The translations under genes and the position numbers were made by a program. Below are positions 53,480-64,000 of a stretch of DNA of 64,000 nucleotides, one piece after another (positions within the stretch are counted from its first letter, which is position 1; every line of letters starts with the position of its first letter). A model generated the notes under the pieces. The model made no database searches and was not told where the DNA came from. It saw only the letters and a list, made by a program, of their open reading frames with translations. The stretch comes from Eurosta solidaginis (lineage: Eukaryota > Arthropoda > Insecta > Diptera > Tephritidae): assembly GCF_040869045.1 (NCBI RefSeq), contig NC_090319.1, positions 393,343,601 through 393,407,600 of the forward strand, read 5' to 3'.

Positions 53480-53900
53480 GATAATTACGAGTTGTTAACC
53501 GACGTACATAGGTTGCATAAGTTGAGAATATTTCGGCAAAAGGATAATAAGGCGCCGCCTAAGTAGCATGTACAAAGTAAGTATCAGCTCCCATGCAAAA
53601 TTTGTCAGATGAGCGCATGCCTCTACATAGAAATTTAAATGTGCTCCAATCAATCTATCGCAATCAACACTAATTACTACGGTATGCGAAAGACTGAAGT
53701 CCAAAATCCTTGAGCTGAAAGGACCTTATCAGTGCGGATTCAGATCTAGTAAATCTACATCTTCACGATACGCCAAATCCCGGAGAAGACTCATCATAAG
53801 GAAATCGAATCGCACCATCTTTTTGTAGACTTCAGGGCAGCATTTGTCTGCTCAAAAAACTTAGCAGATTTTTTGTAACGTATTCATATTCACACCCGAG
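53480..53900 (+). pseudogene. LINE reverse-transcriptase fragment (RTE/jockey-like)
   Basis: On the plus strand 53685-53760 reads ERLKSKILELKGPYQCGFRS and SKSTSS, and after a frame break ...HLFVDFRAAF(V)C is recognisable near 53815-53845. These are consecutive RT blocks (QCGFR..KST and the VDF.AAFD palm start). Everything after is lost. Confidence 0.65.
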
Positions 53901-55869
53901 TTTGTCAGCAGAAGAACTGGGAGAACTCAACGAATTAGGGATAACTTATCTAGCAGCCACAATATGTTATTCCGAACGCCGATTCAAGTTGTCAGGACGT
54001 AGATACGTAGCCCAGGACAAAATGAATCTGCACCTTGCAATTTTTCCCTGATAAGTATAAACGTGTCATTGCTTTGGATTTTGAAGAAATTATCGATAAG
54101 CAGGGGACAATATGATTTCCATTGTCGCTTATCCGCATGTACAACTGTACTTACATACGTAATGCGCTTATGTAAGTAGATATGTAAGGATGCACGCACA
54201 CGCCTCCCATATCAACACTTCCTCCTTAAATTAAATTTAATGCAACCGGCAATATATTTGTGCGCTTTCCAAATGACTTAAACCCCTCAAGTCTGCCTCG
54301 ATGTTGCTCTTTATCCTTCCCCGTATGTACTGAGGTACATATTCATACCAATGTTTAAAATTTTTTGTTGTTTATCTTATTTTTTCCCAGCTCATGGTTG
54401 CGATATGCAAATTTTACGTTTACCCTATACACCTCATAAAAAATCATGTTTATTAATTCCATACCTTCTAAAGAGCCGCATCAATTGCGGAGGCTTAAAC
54501 CTTTGACTTTGACTTCGACTATCAATGGGCCCATCAGCCGCTACCGTGACACAATCGAAAGTGACACAATTTGTTTACAATGAAATTTATGTGCTATTAC
54601 TTTCTGTAGGTGTGTACTTACACTCGCTTATATGATGGATACAACCCCAAAACATTTTAGCGTTATATAAAGCTTATTTCAATCGTCCAAACGGCTTATT
54701 ACATTAGGCCTCTAAACTGTAAGGAGTATTAGTTATTTAACATATTCCTTATAAAACACATTTCACTTTTGACTTAAAAAAATGTTCATACGTATTTTGA
54801 TGTTAGTTGTCCTGTGTCTTGGCACAATATTTCAACACTTCATAACATTAGTAATGTTATATAAGGCGTCATTATATGACGTATTATGAACTAAGTTTGC
54901 TGTTGTAAGGTGTATCTATCACCAGAGCTTACTTATGCCATTTTTTGGAGGGGCCATTTAAATACCCACATGTGTACATCTTATTTACTCTTCGATTGTA
55001 CATATGTAAATACGAGTATATGCGAGTGTGTAGTGTAAGTATAACAGAACAAGTATTTTATCCTTTCGTTTGACTTCCCATATCATTTTGGTAGGAACAA
55101 TAAAGTTTGATGCGACGAAGTGTAGGCGTAGTTCCCTTTCTTTAACTTCCGTTTCCGCTTTTCAGGCGGAAGTGTTACAAAACTTGTTGTTTATATGTAT
55201 TATATGTTGTTGATATCTTGCAATGGTTCAATGCGGAGTAACCTGTCAATCGTACTATATTGTATCACGTTTCTGCGGCTTACTATTTAGCATCTATAAT
55301 ATAAAGGAATGTATGTATGGATGTATGTGTTGGCTGTGGCGAACAATTGCGAATCCCCTAACTGGGACACATTTTTGTTTGCAATGTAATAAATCTTCTC
55401 ATGTACATTGTTGTTGCAAATTAATTTCGTTAGTATGACAGTTTTAGACATTACAGCAACATCTAGTTTCAAATGTAAGTAAATATAGAAGTGCTGGGGC
55501 TCCCAATGCCAAATATAGGAACACATTTGCTCATCTCAGAATCCTAGGAATATATTTAATTTCATTTATTTGAGTCTACATCAAGTTACATCAAGCTTAC
55601 ACCGTAAAGCCGAGATCAAGATAATTAAATATTTTATTGTAACCAATTAAAGTCCTCATTATGGGCGCAAAATTATAATAATTATATTAGGTAAGTTTTA
55701 TATGGAAAGCTAAATTTAATCTTAACATCTTATTAAGTGCGTTTCAGTCTAGGAACCCAAGAAGACATGGAGAATAAATGAAATGGCTATTAATATCAAA
55801 AATGAACATTAGGGAATGAATACTCGTTTCATCTTGTTTTGTTGATTTTCCGACAGGGTGGATAAACCT
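53901..55869. other. AT-rich intergenic region
   Basis: No gene recognised over about 2 kb. 54640-54720 carries the repeat seen at 48730-48790. Short frames lack family features. Confidence 0.45.
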
Positions 55870-56560
55870 CAGAACCGAGGGTGGTTTACTAATCGATTTG
55901 TGTAGCTGACTGGGGTAGGTAAAAATCCGTGATTTTAGTCCTCTTCGCGAATCACATGGTCGAGAATGAATGTTCCCAGCAAACATCAATAAAACAGTTA
56001 GGGTTCTTCACATGCAAGCAAAAGGCCGACGTCTCAACGTAGTCGAAAACATGGAAACTTACAAACAGAAAACATTAGACAGTAGAATAATAAACGAACA
56101 GATAAACACAATTTCTGACACAATATTCGAGCCTTTAAAACTTGTTTACAAGAAACAAAGTAATCACACACGTACAACAGACAAACACACAACAACAAAT
56201 AAACACAAAACAATTAACACACCAAAACAACAAACCCACAAAGAAGGTCAAACGACTAAAACCACGGATTTTTACCTACCCCAGTCAGCCACGAAATCGA
56301 TTAGTAAACCACCCTCGGTTCTGAATGAACACACAGCACATACACATAACTAAATATATACAAGCATCAATTTTGACAATACCTGTTCATGTACCTACGA
56401 ACTATAAATACAGGCAAACGACAACAACAGATCAGAACGAAAATCGACACTGACGATGGCACAACGCCGAAACCGGTTTGCCTCAAAATCAAATTTGACA
56501 AGGGATGACGAAAATCGTTCCAATATACATCAGAATGAATACTCCTTCTACTAGCTACAG
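55870..56560. mobile_element. Penelope-like element remnants in inverted arrangement
   Basis: 55870-55940 and 56254-56323 are inverted copies of each other (about 70 bp, few mismatches), starting CAGAACCGAGGGTGGTTTAC. Between and beyond them a plus-strand frame (55970-56353) reads GRRLNVVENMETYKQKTLDS and INEQINTISDTIFEPLKLVY, resembling the C-terminal region of Penelope-like proteins. After the stop comes CACTGACGATGGCACAACGC, then CGAAACCGG, a string I associate with the 3' part of Penelope-like elements. Only the 3' end is present. Confidence 0.6.
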
Positions 56561-56769
56561 ATTTACTCAAATCCTTGAATTCGTATTAAACTTTTTTATT
56601 GTTCCGAATAAGCAAACAATTTTCAATTTAAATGATTGTTAGATAGCACAAAACTTAAAACTTGAATTTATCTGAAATTTCAACAATCAGTTTTCAATTT
56701 TTAATATGAGATGGCTTATTTGAAAAAAATTCATATCTGTTAAGATCTCTCATATGTAAGCTGCTAAAA

Positions 56770-57053
56770 TATACTTTGGCGCGATTTACCTGCGAGGAGA
56801 TTTAGGCCGAGCTTCTCTTCCAATTTGCGTCGAGCTCCTGTTTTTTTTACTTTTCCCTACAAATTGGCAAGACGGGACCTACATCTTTTATGCCGACTTC
56901 GAACGGAACCTGCAAGGCAGATGAGTTTAGAAAAACTTTTTTCTAATTCAAAAAACTTGTTTCTAAATTATGGTGTTACTTTGCCCGGGAGTTGAACCAA
57001 GGACCCTCGGTGTGGTAGGTGGAGCACGCTATCACCATACCACGTCGGCCGCA
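56770..57053 (-). repeat. tRNA-derived SINE
   Basis: On the minus strand the head (57053 downward) reads GCGGCCGACGTGGTATGGTG and later GGTTCAACTCC (56988-56998), a perfect RNA polymerase III B box. TGGTATGGTGATAG makes a plausible A box about 35 bases upstream. The body continues with AAACAAGTTTTTTGAATTAG and GCAGGTTCCGTTCGAAGTCG, and ends near CGCAGGTAAATCGCGCCAAA. The tRNA-like head with both boxes identifies it as a tRNA-derived SINE. Confidence 0.82.
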
Positions 57054-57099
57054 AAAATAGGTGCGCACTTTTAATTGGTCTGATACGGCGAAAGGTGAT

Positions 57100-57735
57100 C
57101 ATACAATTTTTAACTTTTTATACCTTTCATAAAAATGAAATGGTATATTAAGTTTGTCACGAATATTAAAATTGTAAGTTCTTAAAGGAGAAGAGATAGA
57201 CCCACCAATAAGCACACCGAGTTAATAAGGATGACGATTTCAGTTGATTTAGCTATGCCCGTCTTTCTGTTTGAACGGAAACTAGTCCCTCAATTATTGA
57301 GATATCTTGATGAAATTTTGTCAACGGGTACATTTCGGTGTCGGATTAAACATTTATCTGAATCGACCGGATCCGACTGCTATAGCATAAATTCCACATA
57401 CAACAGATATTTAGAAAAGAGGTTTCTTTGTAATATCTTCCTCAATTTATCAGATAGAAGCTTCAAATTTCACCAAATGCTATCGTATATGGCACAAATT
57501 GTTGTCTGAAAAAAATTTATAGATCGGTGGTATATATAGCATAGGTCCCATACAAACCGATTGTTCAGGTAATGAGCTTCTCGTCATTACTTCCCCATTT
57601 TAACAGCCAAAAGCTTCAAATTTCACCAAGTTCTTACGTGTATAGCATTTATTATTTTCTGAAAATCTGCATCATCCCACAAAGTGTCGCTCAAAGTATG
57701 TTCATCTGTTCAGTATGTATTACATATTAGATAAC
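57100..57735. repeat. Dispersed non-coding fly repeat (mini-me-like core)
   Basis: 57112-57170 reads TTTTATACCTTTCATAAAAA then TGAAATGGTATATTAAGTTT and GTCACGAAT, which recalls the conserved core of the dipteran mini-me repeats as I know them. It is followed by GATATCTTGATGAAATTTTG and CTTCAAATTTCACCAAATGCT units shared with 34961-35300. Non-coding. Confidence 0.6.
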
Positions 57736-58645
57736 TTAGAGGTTGGTACTCGCCGATTTTATGGTGCTGGGGTTGGATAGCCGATTATGGTTCCTGCTGC
57801 TTCTGGGCGAAGCGTCCAAAGGAGTTGTTGCCGATGGGCAGGTTGAGCGTTGCGGTCTGGTATGATGATCGCTATGGGGAATGCCAATATGCTGAGGCGA
57901 GTCGCAAGTCGTGCTGGTGCTTCGATACTTCGTGGTTAGCAATTCGTTGTGGTGGCTCACCGCTCTTCCTCTGGCGGGTTCAGATGCGGATGCAACAATT
58001 ACCGGGAGTTTAGTTAGTCTCAACGTCTGAACCTTGTATCAGTCCTCGTTGAAGATTTTGCAAGTACCCTTTGGTGTATGAATCCAATGAAGCACTTTGT
58101 CTGTTGCCACAAAATATGTTAGTTAAAAGAAACAACAATTATCTATTTTCTGTGGCAGTTATTTGTTTTGACCACTTTTATGTAGCATGAGCTATATATT
58201 TTAAATAAACTTTTTTCGGAGAAAACTTTCTACACAAATTATTCAGCAAGAAAAATGGCAATTACTAAATTTAATTTAAACGATTGGGTTGCCGAAAAAA
58301 GCTGTTGATTTTTTCCAATGAAAATTTTGCAATGGCAAAAAGGTGGTGGTTTTCTGACAGATGTCGATCATGCCAGATCGCCATCCTGTACGTGCGGCGA
58401 ATTCGACTTGGTGGATTTTGCGCGGTGGAGGCTGCCACACGGCCATGAGCATTCCCAATAGGGAATTTGAGGGTAAATGCCATGTATTGATTTTGGGGGT
58501 AATTCAATATAATATAATTCAATATAGTCGAATACAATACAAGATACGGGATGTATATAAATTCATAGATATACATATAGAAAAGGAGGGGGATGGGACG
58601 GGTGACAGCCTACACCGCGTAAACATCCTGGGCCGCCTAGGCGCA
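57736..58645 (-). other. Downstream region of the BEL/Pao element (possible 3' LTR)
   Basis: On the minus strand this follows the last ORF of the element, so the 3' untranslated region and LTR should be here. The partner LTR is outside the window, so its limits cannot be set. The small frame at 58023-57736 has no recognised motifs. Confidence 0.4.
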
Positions 58646-59260
58646 CTAAGCGCCTAATGTCTGTTTCAGCTCCTGCAAGGCGCGTACTGCTTCCTGGATC
58701 AGGATTTTTCCAACCTTTCTTTTATACATGGATGTGCTTAGGCCGGTGGCAGTGCACCGGATGGTACCGTCTCCGACGCTAGGTCGCGAGGTTGGGTGCG
58801 TGGGTGGTGCGCGCCCATTAGATTGTTGACGACGACGAGCAGTGCGATGTTGAACAGCGGGATCGGGACGGCGCTGCTCCGGATGACGTGGTTGCGAACG
58901 AGTTGCCTGTTGTGATGGTACGATGTACGGCGGCTGGCGACCTCCGGTTTCCCGGTGTAGCAGTGTATGGTGAGGATGCCCGCAGACCCGACAGCGTTCG
59001 GTGGAGGTGCACTCGTTGGTGCAATGGGACAGCGCCAAACAATTGAGGCAGTACTGGTGTGCCCTAGCGATTAACGTACGTTGTTGCGGCTGCATAGTTG
59101 CGAAGACAGGGCACCTCAGGAGTGCGTGATGCCGCATGCACAATCGGCACTTTCGGTAATCCGGCACTGCCTCGTTACGTTGCGAGCGGGCCGCGGGCAC
59201 CACCACTTGCGATGACAGCGAGCGTCGGGGTGTTGGAACCAGAGGGCGTTGACGATCCAT
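58646..59260 (-). CDS. Extra zinc-knuckle ORF downstream of BEL/Pao integrase
   Basis: 204 residues, uninterrupted, ATG at 59260, 126 bp after the integrase stop and on the same strand. The N-terminus is basic (RRSLSSQVVVPAARSQR). Three Cys/His modules follow: CRLCMRHHALLRC, CLNCLALSHCTNEC and CRVCGHPHHTLLH. They have the same order and spacing style as the three modules in the Gag-Pol ORF of this element (63680-63470). An Arg/Pro-rich linker and a short amphipathic C-terminal helix (GKILIQEAVRALQELKQTL) end the protein. It could be a duplicated Gag part, a captured accessory gene, or part of another element. It is more GC-rich than the surroundings. Confidence 0.7.
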   Translation of the reverse strand: MDRQRPLVPTPRRSLSSQVVVPAARSQRNEAVPDYRKCRLCMRHHALLRCPVFATMQPQQRTLIARAHQYCLNCLALSHCTNECTSTERCRVCGHPHHTLLHRETGGRQPPYIVPSQQATRSQPRHPEQRRPDPAVQHRTARRRQQSNGRAPPTHPTSRPSVGDGTIRCTATGLSTSMYKRKVGKILIQEAVRALQELKQTLGA

Positions 59261-59385
59261 CTGTCGGAAGAAAGCATATAGGTGTATGTTAGTTTTACGC
59301 CTGAGACGACGCGTCGAGTTAGGGACTGCCTGTGAGAGACACGGGATGATTCAGTTGGGTTCTGAAATATTGTCGATAGGTAAGC

Positions 59386-61341
59386 TTAGTGGACTGTAGT
59401 TGGTTCGGGAGATGATAGGGAACCATGCGGGGCTGAATCAGGTTCCGCTGGTGGCAGGAAACACAATTTTGTGATAGGCCTGGTGAGCACACCGTTTTGC
59501 GTGCGTACGTCGACTACTCGGATATGGCCGTCTCTTCCTAGATGGGTGTCTTCTACGCGTCCTAGGCGCCATTCGGTAGGGGGTAGGTTGTCTTCCTTGA
59601 TGACGACTAGATCGCCGATTTTAGGGGGAGGCTGAGCGGTTTGCCATCGATAACGCTTGTGTAACTCCATGAGATAGTCATTCTTCCAGCGCTTGCTGAA
59701 TTGGTGATGTAAAACTTTCAACCGGTCCCAACGGTTGATCATAGAGAGGTGCTCATAGTTCGGTTCGGGGATGGCGAGGAGGGGTGCGCCTCGGAGAAAA
59801 TGGCCAGGTGTGAGGGCGGTGAAATCCGCTGGGTCCTGGGAAAGCGGGGAGATAGGGCGAGAATTGAGAACGGCCTCGATACGAATTAATAGAGTCGAGA
59901 ATTCTTCAAAGGTGAAGCTGTGTGTTCCGGCAACCTTTTTAAAATGGGTTTTAAAGCTTTTGACGGCAGATTCCCATAATCCGCCCATGTGGGGTGCGCC
60001 GGGGGGTATAAATTTCCAATCGATGCCTTGTGGCGCATACTTTTGGACAATATCTGTCGAGACTTCGTTGAGGAAGGTGACGAACTCTACTTCGGTAGCT
60101 CGCTTAGCACCAATGAATGTTGTGCCGTTGTCGCTCATCATTTGCTTCGGGTACCCTCGACGCCCTACAAACCGGGCGAAGGCAGCGAGAAAAGCCTTAC
60201 TAGTGAGATCCGAACACAATTCCAGGTGGATCGCCTTGGTAGTGAAGCAAGCGAAGACGGCCACATAACCTTTTACGAGGGTTGGAGATCGGAGCATCGA
60301 AGCTTTGATGTGAAACGGGCCGGCGAAGTCTACGCCAGTAGTAGTGAAGGGGGGCGCGAAAGTGCATCGTTGGGGGGGTAAAGCTGCCATTATTTGGGAT
60401 TGCGTTTGTCGCTTATGAATGGTGCAGACTTTACATTGGAATATACATATTTTCAGCTGAGGTTTGAGTCGGGGGGTATAGAATTCCTGCCTCATAGCTT
60501 GCTGCAGGAGGCGGAGGTCCGCATGGAGGAAGCTCTCGTGTAGAAACCTTATATAAAGGGTAGTAAATCTAGCCTTTTCGAGGAGAATGATAGGATGACA
60601 CTCATTGTAGGTCATGTCGGCGTTTACTAATCTTCCGTTGGCACGGAGAATCCCGTTTGTATCCAGGAAGGGGTCAAGTGCCAGTAGGGGACTTCGCTTT
60701 CCGATTGGTTTTGAATTTTCGAGGGAGGCTCTTTCGGAAGCGAAGAATCTCGACTGAGTCAAGTTCAGCAGACGGTTTTTCGCGCGCATGACGTCGGCGT
60801 AAGAGAGGGCGGGATCGTTAGGGGTACGATTGCGTCCTACAGCATTTCTCAGCCGAGTTACAAATTTCAACATGTACGCTGTTACGCGTAGGGCGCGGGG
60901 ATAGGAGGAGAACCGTTCCAAGAAATCTTCTAACTTTTCCGCTGCATGTAGTGATTCGACTCGGCGAAGTTCGGGGGGTACAATATTCCTGGCCGTTGGT
61001 GTTGGCCAGTCCTCGGGGGGTCGGGAAAGCCACTCTGGGCCATTCCACCATAGCGATGAGCTAGCTAGCTCGAGTGGGGTGCATCCTCTGGTGCCCATAT
61101 CTGCGGGATTATCCTTGCTGCGTACATGTCGCCAAGTGGCATTGCCGATGAGGTCGATGATCTGCGCAGTTCGATTGGAGACATAGGTTTTCCAGGAATG
61201 AGGTGGTTTCTCCAGCCAGGCTAAAATGATTTCGGAGTCAGACCACAGGGTTAACTTTCGCTGATTGAGGCCGAGATGGGATTGGACAACTGCGACTAAC
61301 TTGGCTAATAAGACCGCGCCGCATAACTCTAGTCGTGGCAA
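59386..61341 (-). pseudogene. BEL/Pao pol, RNase H and integrase part (separated by a frame break)
   Basis: 651 residues from 61341 to the stop at 59386. The RNase H end is recognisable (PRLELCGAVLLAKL, LWSDSEIILAWL, RSKDNPADMGTRG). The integrase has the HHCC zinc site (H ... H ... CKVCTIHK). Its catalytic D-D-E triad lies in GVDFAGPF, SDNGTTF and PHMGGLWESAVKSFK. The C-terminal part is the GDLVVIKEDNLPPTEWRLGR domain typical of BEL/Pao. The reading frame is intact by itself but is out of frame with the upstream protease-RT ORF, so the polyprotein cannot be made as one piece. Confidence 0.9.
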
Positions 61342-61352
61342 ACTTACGGTTT

Positions 61353-64000
61353 TTAGGGGGCCACTTTCCCTTTAGAGACTAAAAGGTGAGAGAATACTTG
61401 AGTTCCTACGGTGGTTCTTACGTAAAGTGTCGCGCAATAAGCCTTTTCCGAGGCGTCGCAGAAGCCATGGAGCTCAACTGGTTTATCGGGGTGGTAGTTT
61501 ATCCAGCGTGGTATTTGAATATCCGAGATCGTTGGGAGATTGTCGGCGAACTGCGCCCACTTGATGAGACGGAGGGGTTTCACTGGCTCATCCCAGTCAG
61601 TCCCGTCTAGCCATAGCTCTTGCATCAAGACTTTTGCTTGGATCATAATTGGCGTTAGCCACCCTGCGGGATCGAAAAGTTTCGCAATGGAGGAGAGGAT
61701 TTGCCGCTTCGTGGCTGCCGTGGATGCCGGATTTGAGTCGACGGTATACGAGAATGTATCCGTTAGGGCGTTCCACTGGATGCCCAGGGTCTTGGCGGTG
61801 CTAGTCTTTTCGAACTCGAGAAAGTTTGTTTCCAGCAGATCAGTTTTCGCTATTTTTTGGAGGATGTTGGGATGGTTTGCCGTGATCTTTTTTTGGGGAA
61901 AGCCGGCTGAATTGAGAGCGTCTATAGTCTCTGTTAGGGATTGCTCGGCTGATTGAAGATCATGACTGCCAGATAAAATATCGTCAACATACGACTCGGA
62001 TTTTAGTATTGGGGCTGCGCGTGGATGGGAGTCGGCTATGTCTTTCGCCAGCTCGTGTAGAGTGCGAATAGCCAGGAAGGGCGCGCAGTTAACCCCGAAG
62101 GTGACCGTTTTTAACTTGTAGTCCTTTATTGGACTATGTTCGGGGGTTCGGAATATTATCCGTTGGTAGTCTCGGTCATCGGGGTGCAAGAGAATTTGGC
62201 GGTACATTTTCTCGACGTCGCCATTAAACACATATTTATATGTTCGCCATTTCAGCAACATAAGTCGGAGATCGGGTTGGAGGGTTGGTCCGGTACATAA
62301 AACATCGTTGAGGGAGTGACCGGAACCCGACTTTTTAGAGGCGTTGAACACAATTCTGACTTTTGTTGTCTTTTTGTCTGGCCTTACGACTGCATGGTGA
62401 GGGAGATAGAATGAGCTGTATTTACCCAGGGATTCTATTTCATTGGGACTGCATTCTTCCATGTGGCCTAGGGACAGATATTCCTCGAGTACCTGGTCGT
62501 ATTGCTGCTTGAGATCGCCCTTTTTTGCGATAGTACGTTCCATGCCATGGAATTGTCGTAGGGCTGCAGTACGGGACTGACCTAGGTCGATATCGTTCGG
62601 GAATGTTGGTTTAAAGGGGAGCCGAACCATATATCGACCGTCATCCATGCGAGTGGTTGTGCTTTGATAAAAGTCTTCGCACATTTTATCTTCTGGGGTT
62701 TCCACTCGCGTTCTGGGTATTTCTTCGATTTCCCAGAATTGCCTTAGCTGTTCATTCAGCTGGACATTCGTCACTCCCCACGCTTGAGAGGAGTGTGCTC
62801 CGACCTTTTCGGGGGTTTGGCCACTTATTATCCAGCCAAATATCGTGTTTTGTGCTAGCAGTGTGGGCGAGATCTTTTCTATGCCATTTAGCATTATTTG
62901 TGGGATAAGATCACTGCATAATACCAGATCAATTTGGGAGGGGTTCTGAGTGTTCTGGTCTGCTAGCTTGAGATGGGACCATTTACGCATTTGGTCGTTA
63001 TTTAGCGTGAGTGTTGGGAGTTGCCTAGTGAGCCGCGGTAGCACGATTGCCTGGGCCTTTATTTTTACCTTGTGGTCATTTGAGAATAGGGTCAGTGAGC
63101 ATAACTTGTTGGAGGTTTGTACTACTCCGCCTCCCATTCCCGATATTTCAAATAGGGAGTGGGTATATGGGAGGCCTAGCTTGATTTGAGCTTTCGACGA
63201 GATGAAGCTACGCTCTGACCCTTGATCCACTAAGGCTCTGAGCCTGAAGCAGTCCCCTCGGTGTTCTATGGACACTATCGCTGTGGGGAGAATGATCTTG
63301 CTATCATTTTCCGCATGCAAAGATTGGATGCGGGTAGCGTTTGAGGTGGTTGGAAGTTCCTCGTTGGGATCTGGGTTGGTATTGTCCTGAGTAGTTGCTA
63401 CTTGGGCTGCCGCTCTTCGAGGGCCATTGGTTTGGTGTGATATTCCTGTATCGTGGAGGGTGGAGTTGTGGCGACCTTGGCAGTAGAGACACGTTCTTGT
63501 GCTTGTGCAATCTTTTACGAGGTGGGTTTGGGACAGGCAGTTTTCGCAGAGATTGCTTTCTCTCACGAATTTTTTCCGTTCAGGGATTGCCAGCTTTTTG
63601 TAATGCAAGCAGCTTTGTAGCGTGTGGGAGTTCTGCTTACACTTTCTGCAGGCGTATACTTTTTGATGCTCGGCCACATGAGCATTTGTACGAGTTTGAT
63701 AGTTGTTGTTCTGCGGGGGGTTGCGGCTTTGGTTAGGGGGTTGAGCCTGCCTGAACTGGGGATTGTTTTGACTTGAGGGAGGCTTTGAGAAATTGGTGGA
63801 GGGTGGATTATATCGGGATTTGGCTGGTCGCCATTGATCCACCCTTTCCACTATCTCGTAGCGAGTAGTCAGAAACTGATCCATTTGGGACCAGTTCGGT
63901 AGGTCTCTTCTAGAGCTTAAGGATTGCTCCCAAAGCGCAACCGTATTTTCCGGCAGTTTTGAGGTTACCAGATATATTAATATGGGGTCCCAACTGTCTG
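61353..64000 (-). CDS. BEL/Pao gag-pol: Gag C-terminus, zinc knuckles, protease, RT (partial)
   Basis: The frame is open through the right edge of the window (the Met at 63884 is internal). The edge region ([20 protein letters not shown]) is the end of the capsid-like Gag domain. Zinc knuckles follow: [28 protein letters not shown] and [13 protein letters not shown]. The protease has [12 protein letters not shown]. The RT has [19 protein letters not shown] and the catalytic YVDDILSG at about 61975-61998. The RNase H domain begins ([20 protein letters not shown]) and the frame stops at 61353 because of a single-base shift next to a run of five G (61356-61360). Otherwise no stops occur over at least 880 codons, so the copy is young. 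Confidence 0.9.
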   Translation of the reverse strand, partial: DSWDPILIYLVTSKLPENTVALWEQSLSSRRDLPNWSQMDQFLTTRYEIVERVDQWRPAKSRYNPPSTNFSKPPSSQNNPQFRQAQPPNQSRNPPQNNNYQTRTNAHVAEHQKVYACRKCKQNSHTLQSCLHYKKLAIPERKKFVRESNLCENCLSQTHLVKDCTSTRTCLYCQGRHNSTLHDTGISHQTNGPRRAAAQVATTQDNTNPDPNEELPTTSNATRIQSLHAENDSKIILPTAIVSIEHRGDCFRLRALVDQGSERSFISSKAQIKLGLPYTHSLFEISGMGGGVVQTSNKLCSLTLFSNDHKVKIKAQAIVLPRLTRQLPTLTLNNDQMRKWSHLKLADQNTQNPSQIDLVLCSDLIPQIMLNGIEKISPTLLAQNTIFGWIISGQTPEKVGAHSSQAWGVTNVQLNEQLRQFWEIEEIPRTRVETPEDKMCEDFYQSTTTRMDDGRYMVRLPFKPTFPNDIDLGQSRTAALRQFHGMERTIAKKGDLKQQYDQVLEEYLSLGHMEECSPNEIESLGKYSSFYLPHHAVVRPDKKTTKVRIVFNASKKSGSGHSLNDVLCTGPTLQPDLRLMLLKWRTYKYVFNGDVEKMYRQILLHPDDRDYQRIIFRTPEHSPIKDYKLKTVTFGVNCAPFLAIRTLHELAKDIADSHPRAAPILKSESYVDDILSGSHDLQSAEQSLTETIDALNSAGFPQKKITANHPNILQKIAKTDLLETNFLEFEKTSTAKTLGIQWNALTDTFSYTVDSNPASTAATKRQILSSIAKLFDPAGWLTPIMIQAKVLMQELWLDGTDWDEPVKPLRLIKWAQFADNLPTISDIQIPRWINYHPDKPVELHGFCDASEKAYCATLYVRTTVGTQVFSHLLVSKGKVAP

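Larger units (their letters stand above)
58646..64000 (-). mobile_element. BEL/Pao LTR retrotransposon, 5' part beyond the window
   Basis: Minus-strand genes in the order gag end, zinc knuckles, protease, RT, RNase H, integrase, then an extra zinc-knuckle ORF. The protease-RT-RNase H-integrase order, the DQGS protease motif and the YVDDILSG reverse-transcriptase box mark the BEL/Pao group. A frame break near 61341-61360 disables this copy. Confidence 0.93.

Overview
This is nuclear DNA from an animal, almost certainly a higher fly (Brachycera). The three host genes I can assemble have short spliced introns with GT/AG borders. The intergenic DNA is AT-rich and packed with insect-type transposons: several LINE families, a BEL/Pao LTR element, hAT, piggyBac and PIF-like DNA transposons, MITEs, and two kinds of short retroposon. 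A tephritid fruit fly would fit, but the sequence alone does not prove it. Nothing here is organised like a bacterial operon.

Host genes. An acid sphingomyelinase (minus strand, exons between 4782 and 6749, first exon not found). A U-box/RING ubiquitin ligase of the RNF37/UBOX5 family (minus, two exons, 25933-27474). A small coiled-coil protein of unknown function (plus, 35896-36219), convergent with the mitochondrial ribosomal protein S18C gene (minus, two exons, 36325-36812). A possible last exon of an unidentified plus-strand gene ends at 24511.

Transposons, left to right. 1-1239 is the 3' end of LINE-A. 7176-8186 is a hAT remnant with an intact 8-bp target duplication. 8537-9060, 14840-15460 and 16132-16841 are solo LTRs of one family; a fold-back element lies between the last two. 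10450-12745 is LINE-B (CR1/L2-like RT, minus). 13118-13840 is a LINE fragment with an RNase H domain. 17040-17870, 20089-20305, 20611-24075 and 29632-30690 are further LINE-A copies. 30787-34863 is a full-length LINE-A whose insertion borders can be read from an empty site elsewhere in the window. 37030-38097 is a DNA transposon with perfect 15-bp ends. 39122-39524 is a complete SINE-like retroposon with a 14-bp target duplication, sitting in a hAT remnant. 40402-40781 is a 143-bp perfect inverted repeat. 43470-48570 is an R1-type LINE on the minus strand. 48909-50190 (piggyBac-like) and 50717-52270 (hAT) are decayed. 55870-56560 holds Penelope-like remnants and 56770-57053 a tRNA-derived SINE. 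From 58646 to the right edge runs a BEL/Pao element (minus), entering from beyond the window.

The most unusual item is at 18399-19420. It is a degraded single-exon gene for a bacterial-type (Ada-like) methylated-DNA-protein-cysteine methyltransferase. Its PCHR active-site motif is still readable. It is split by a 469-bp MITE with an 8-bp target duplication, and removing the MITE and one duplicate leaves the reading frame continuous. I read this as a possible bacterial gene transferred into the fly genome and since inactivated. Other notable items are a 2A-like motif in LINE-A ORF1, a set of hairpin repeats in the 3' region of the R1-type LINE, and a second zinc-knuckle ORF downstream of the BEL/Pao integrase.
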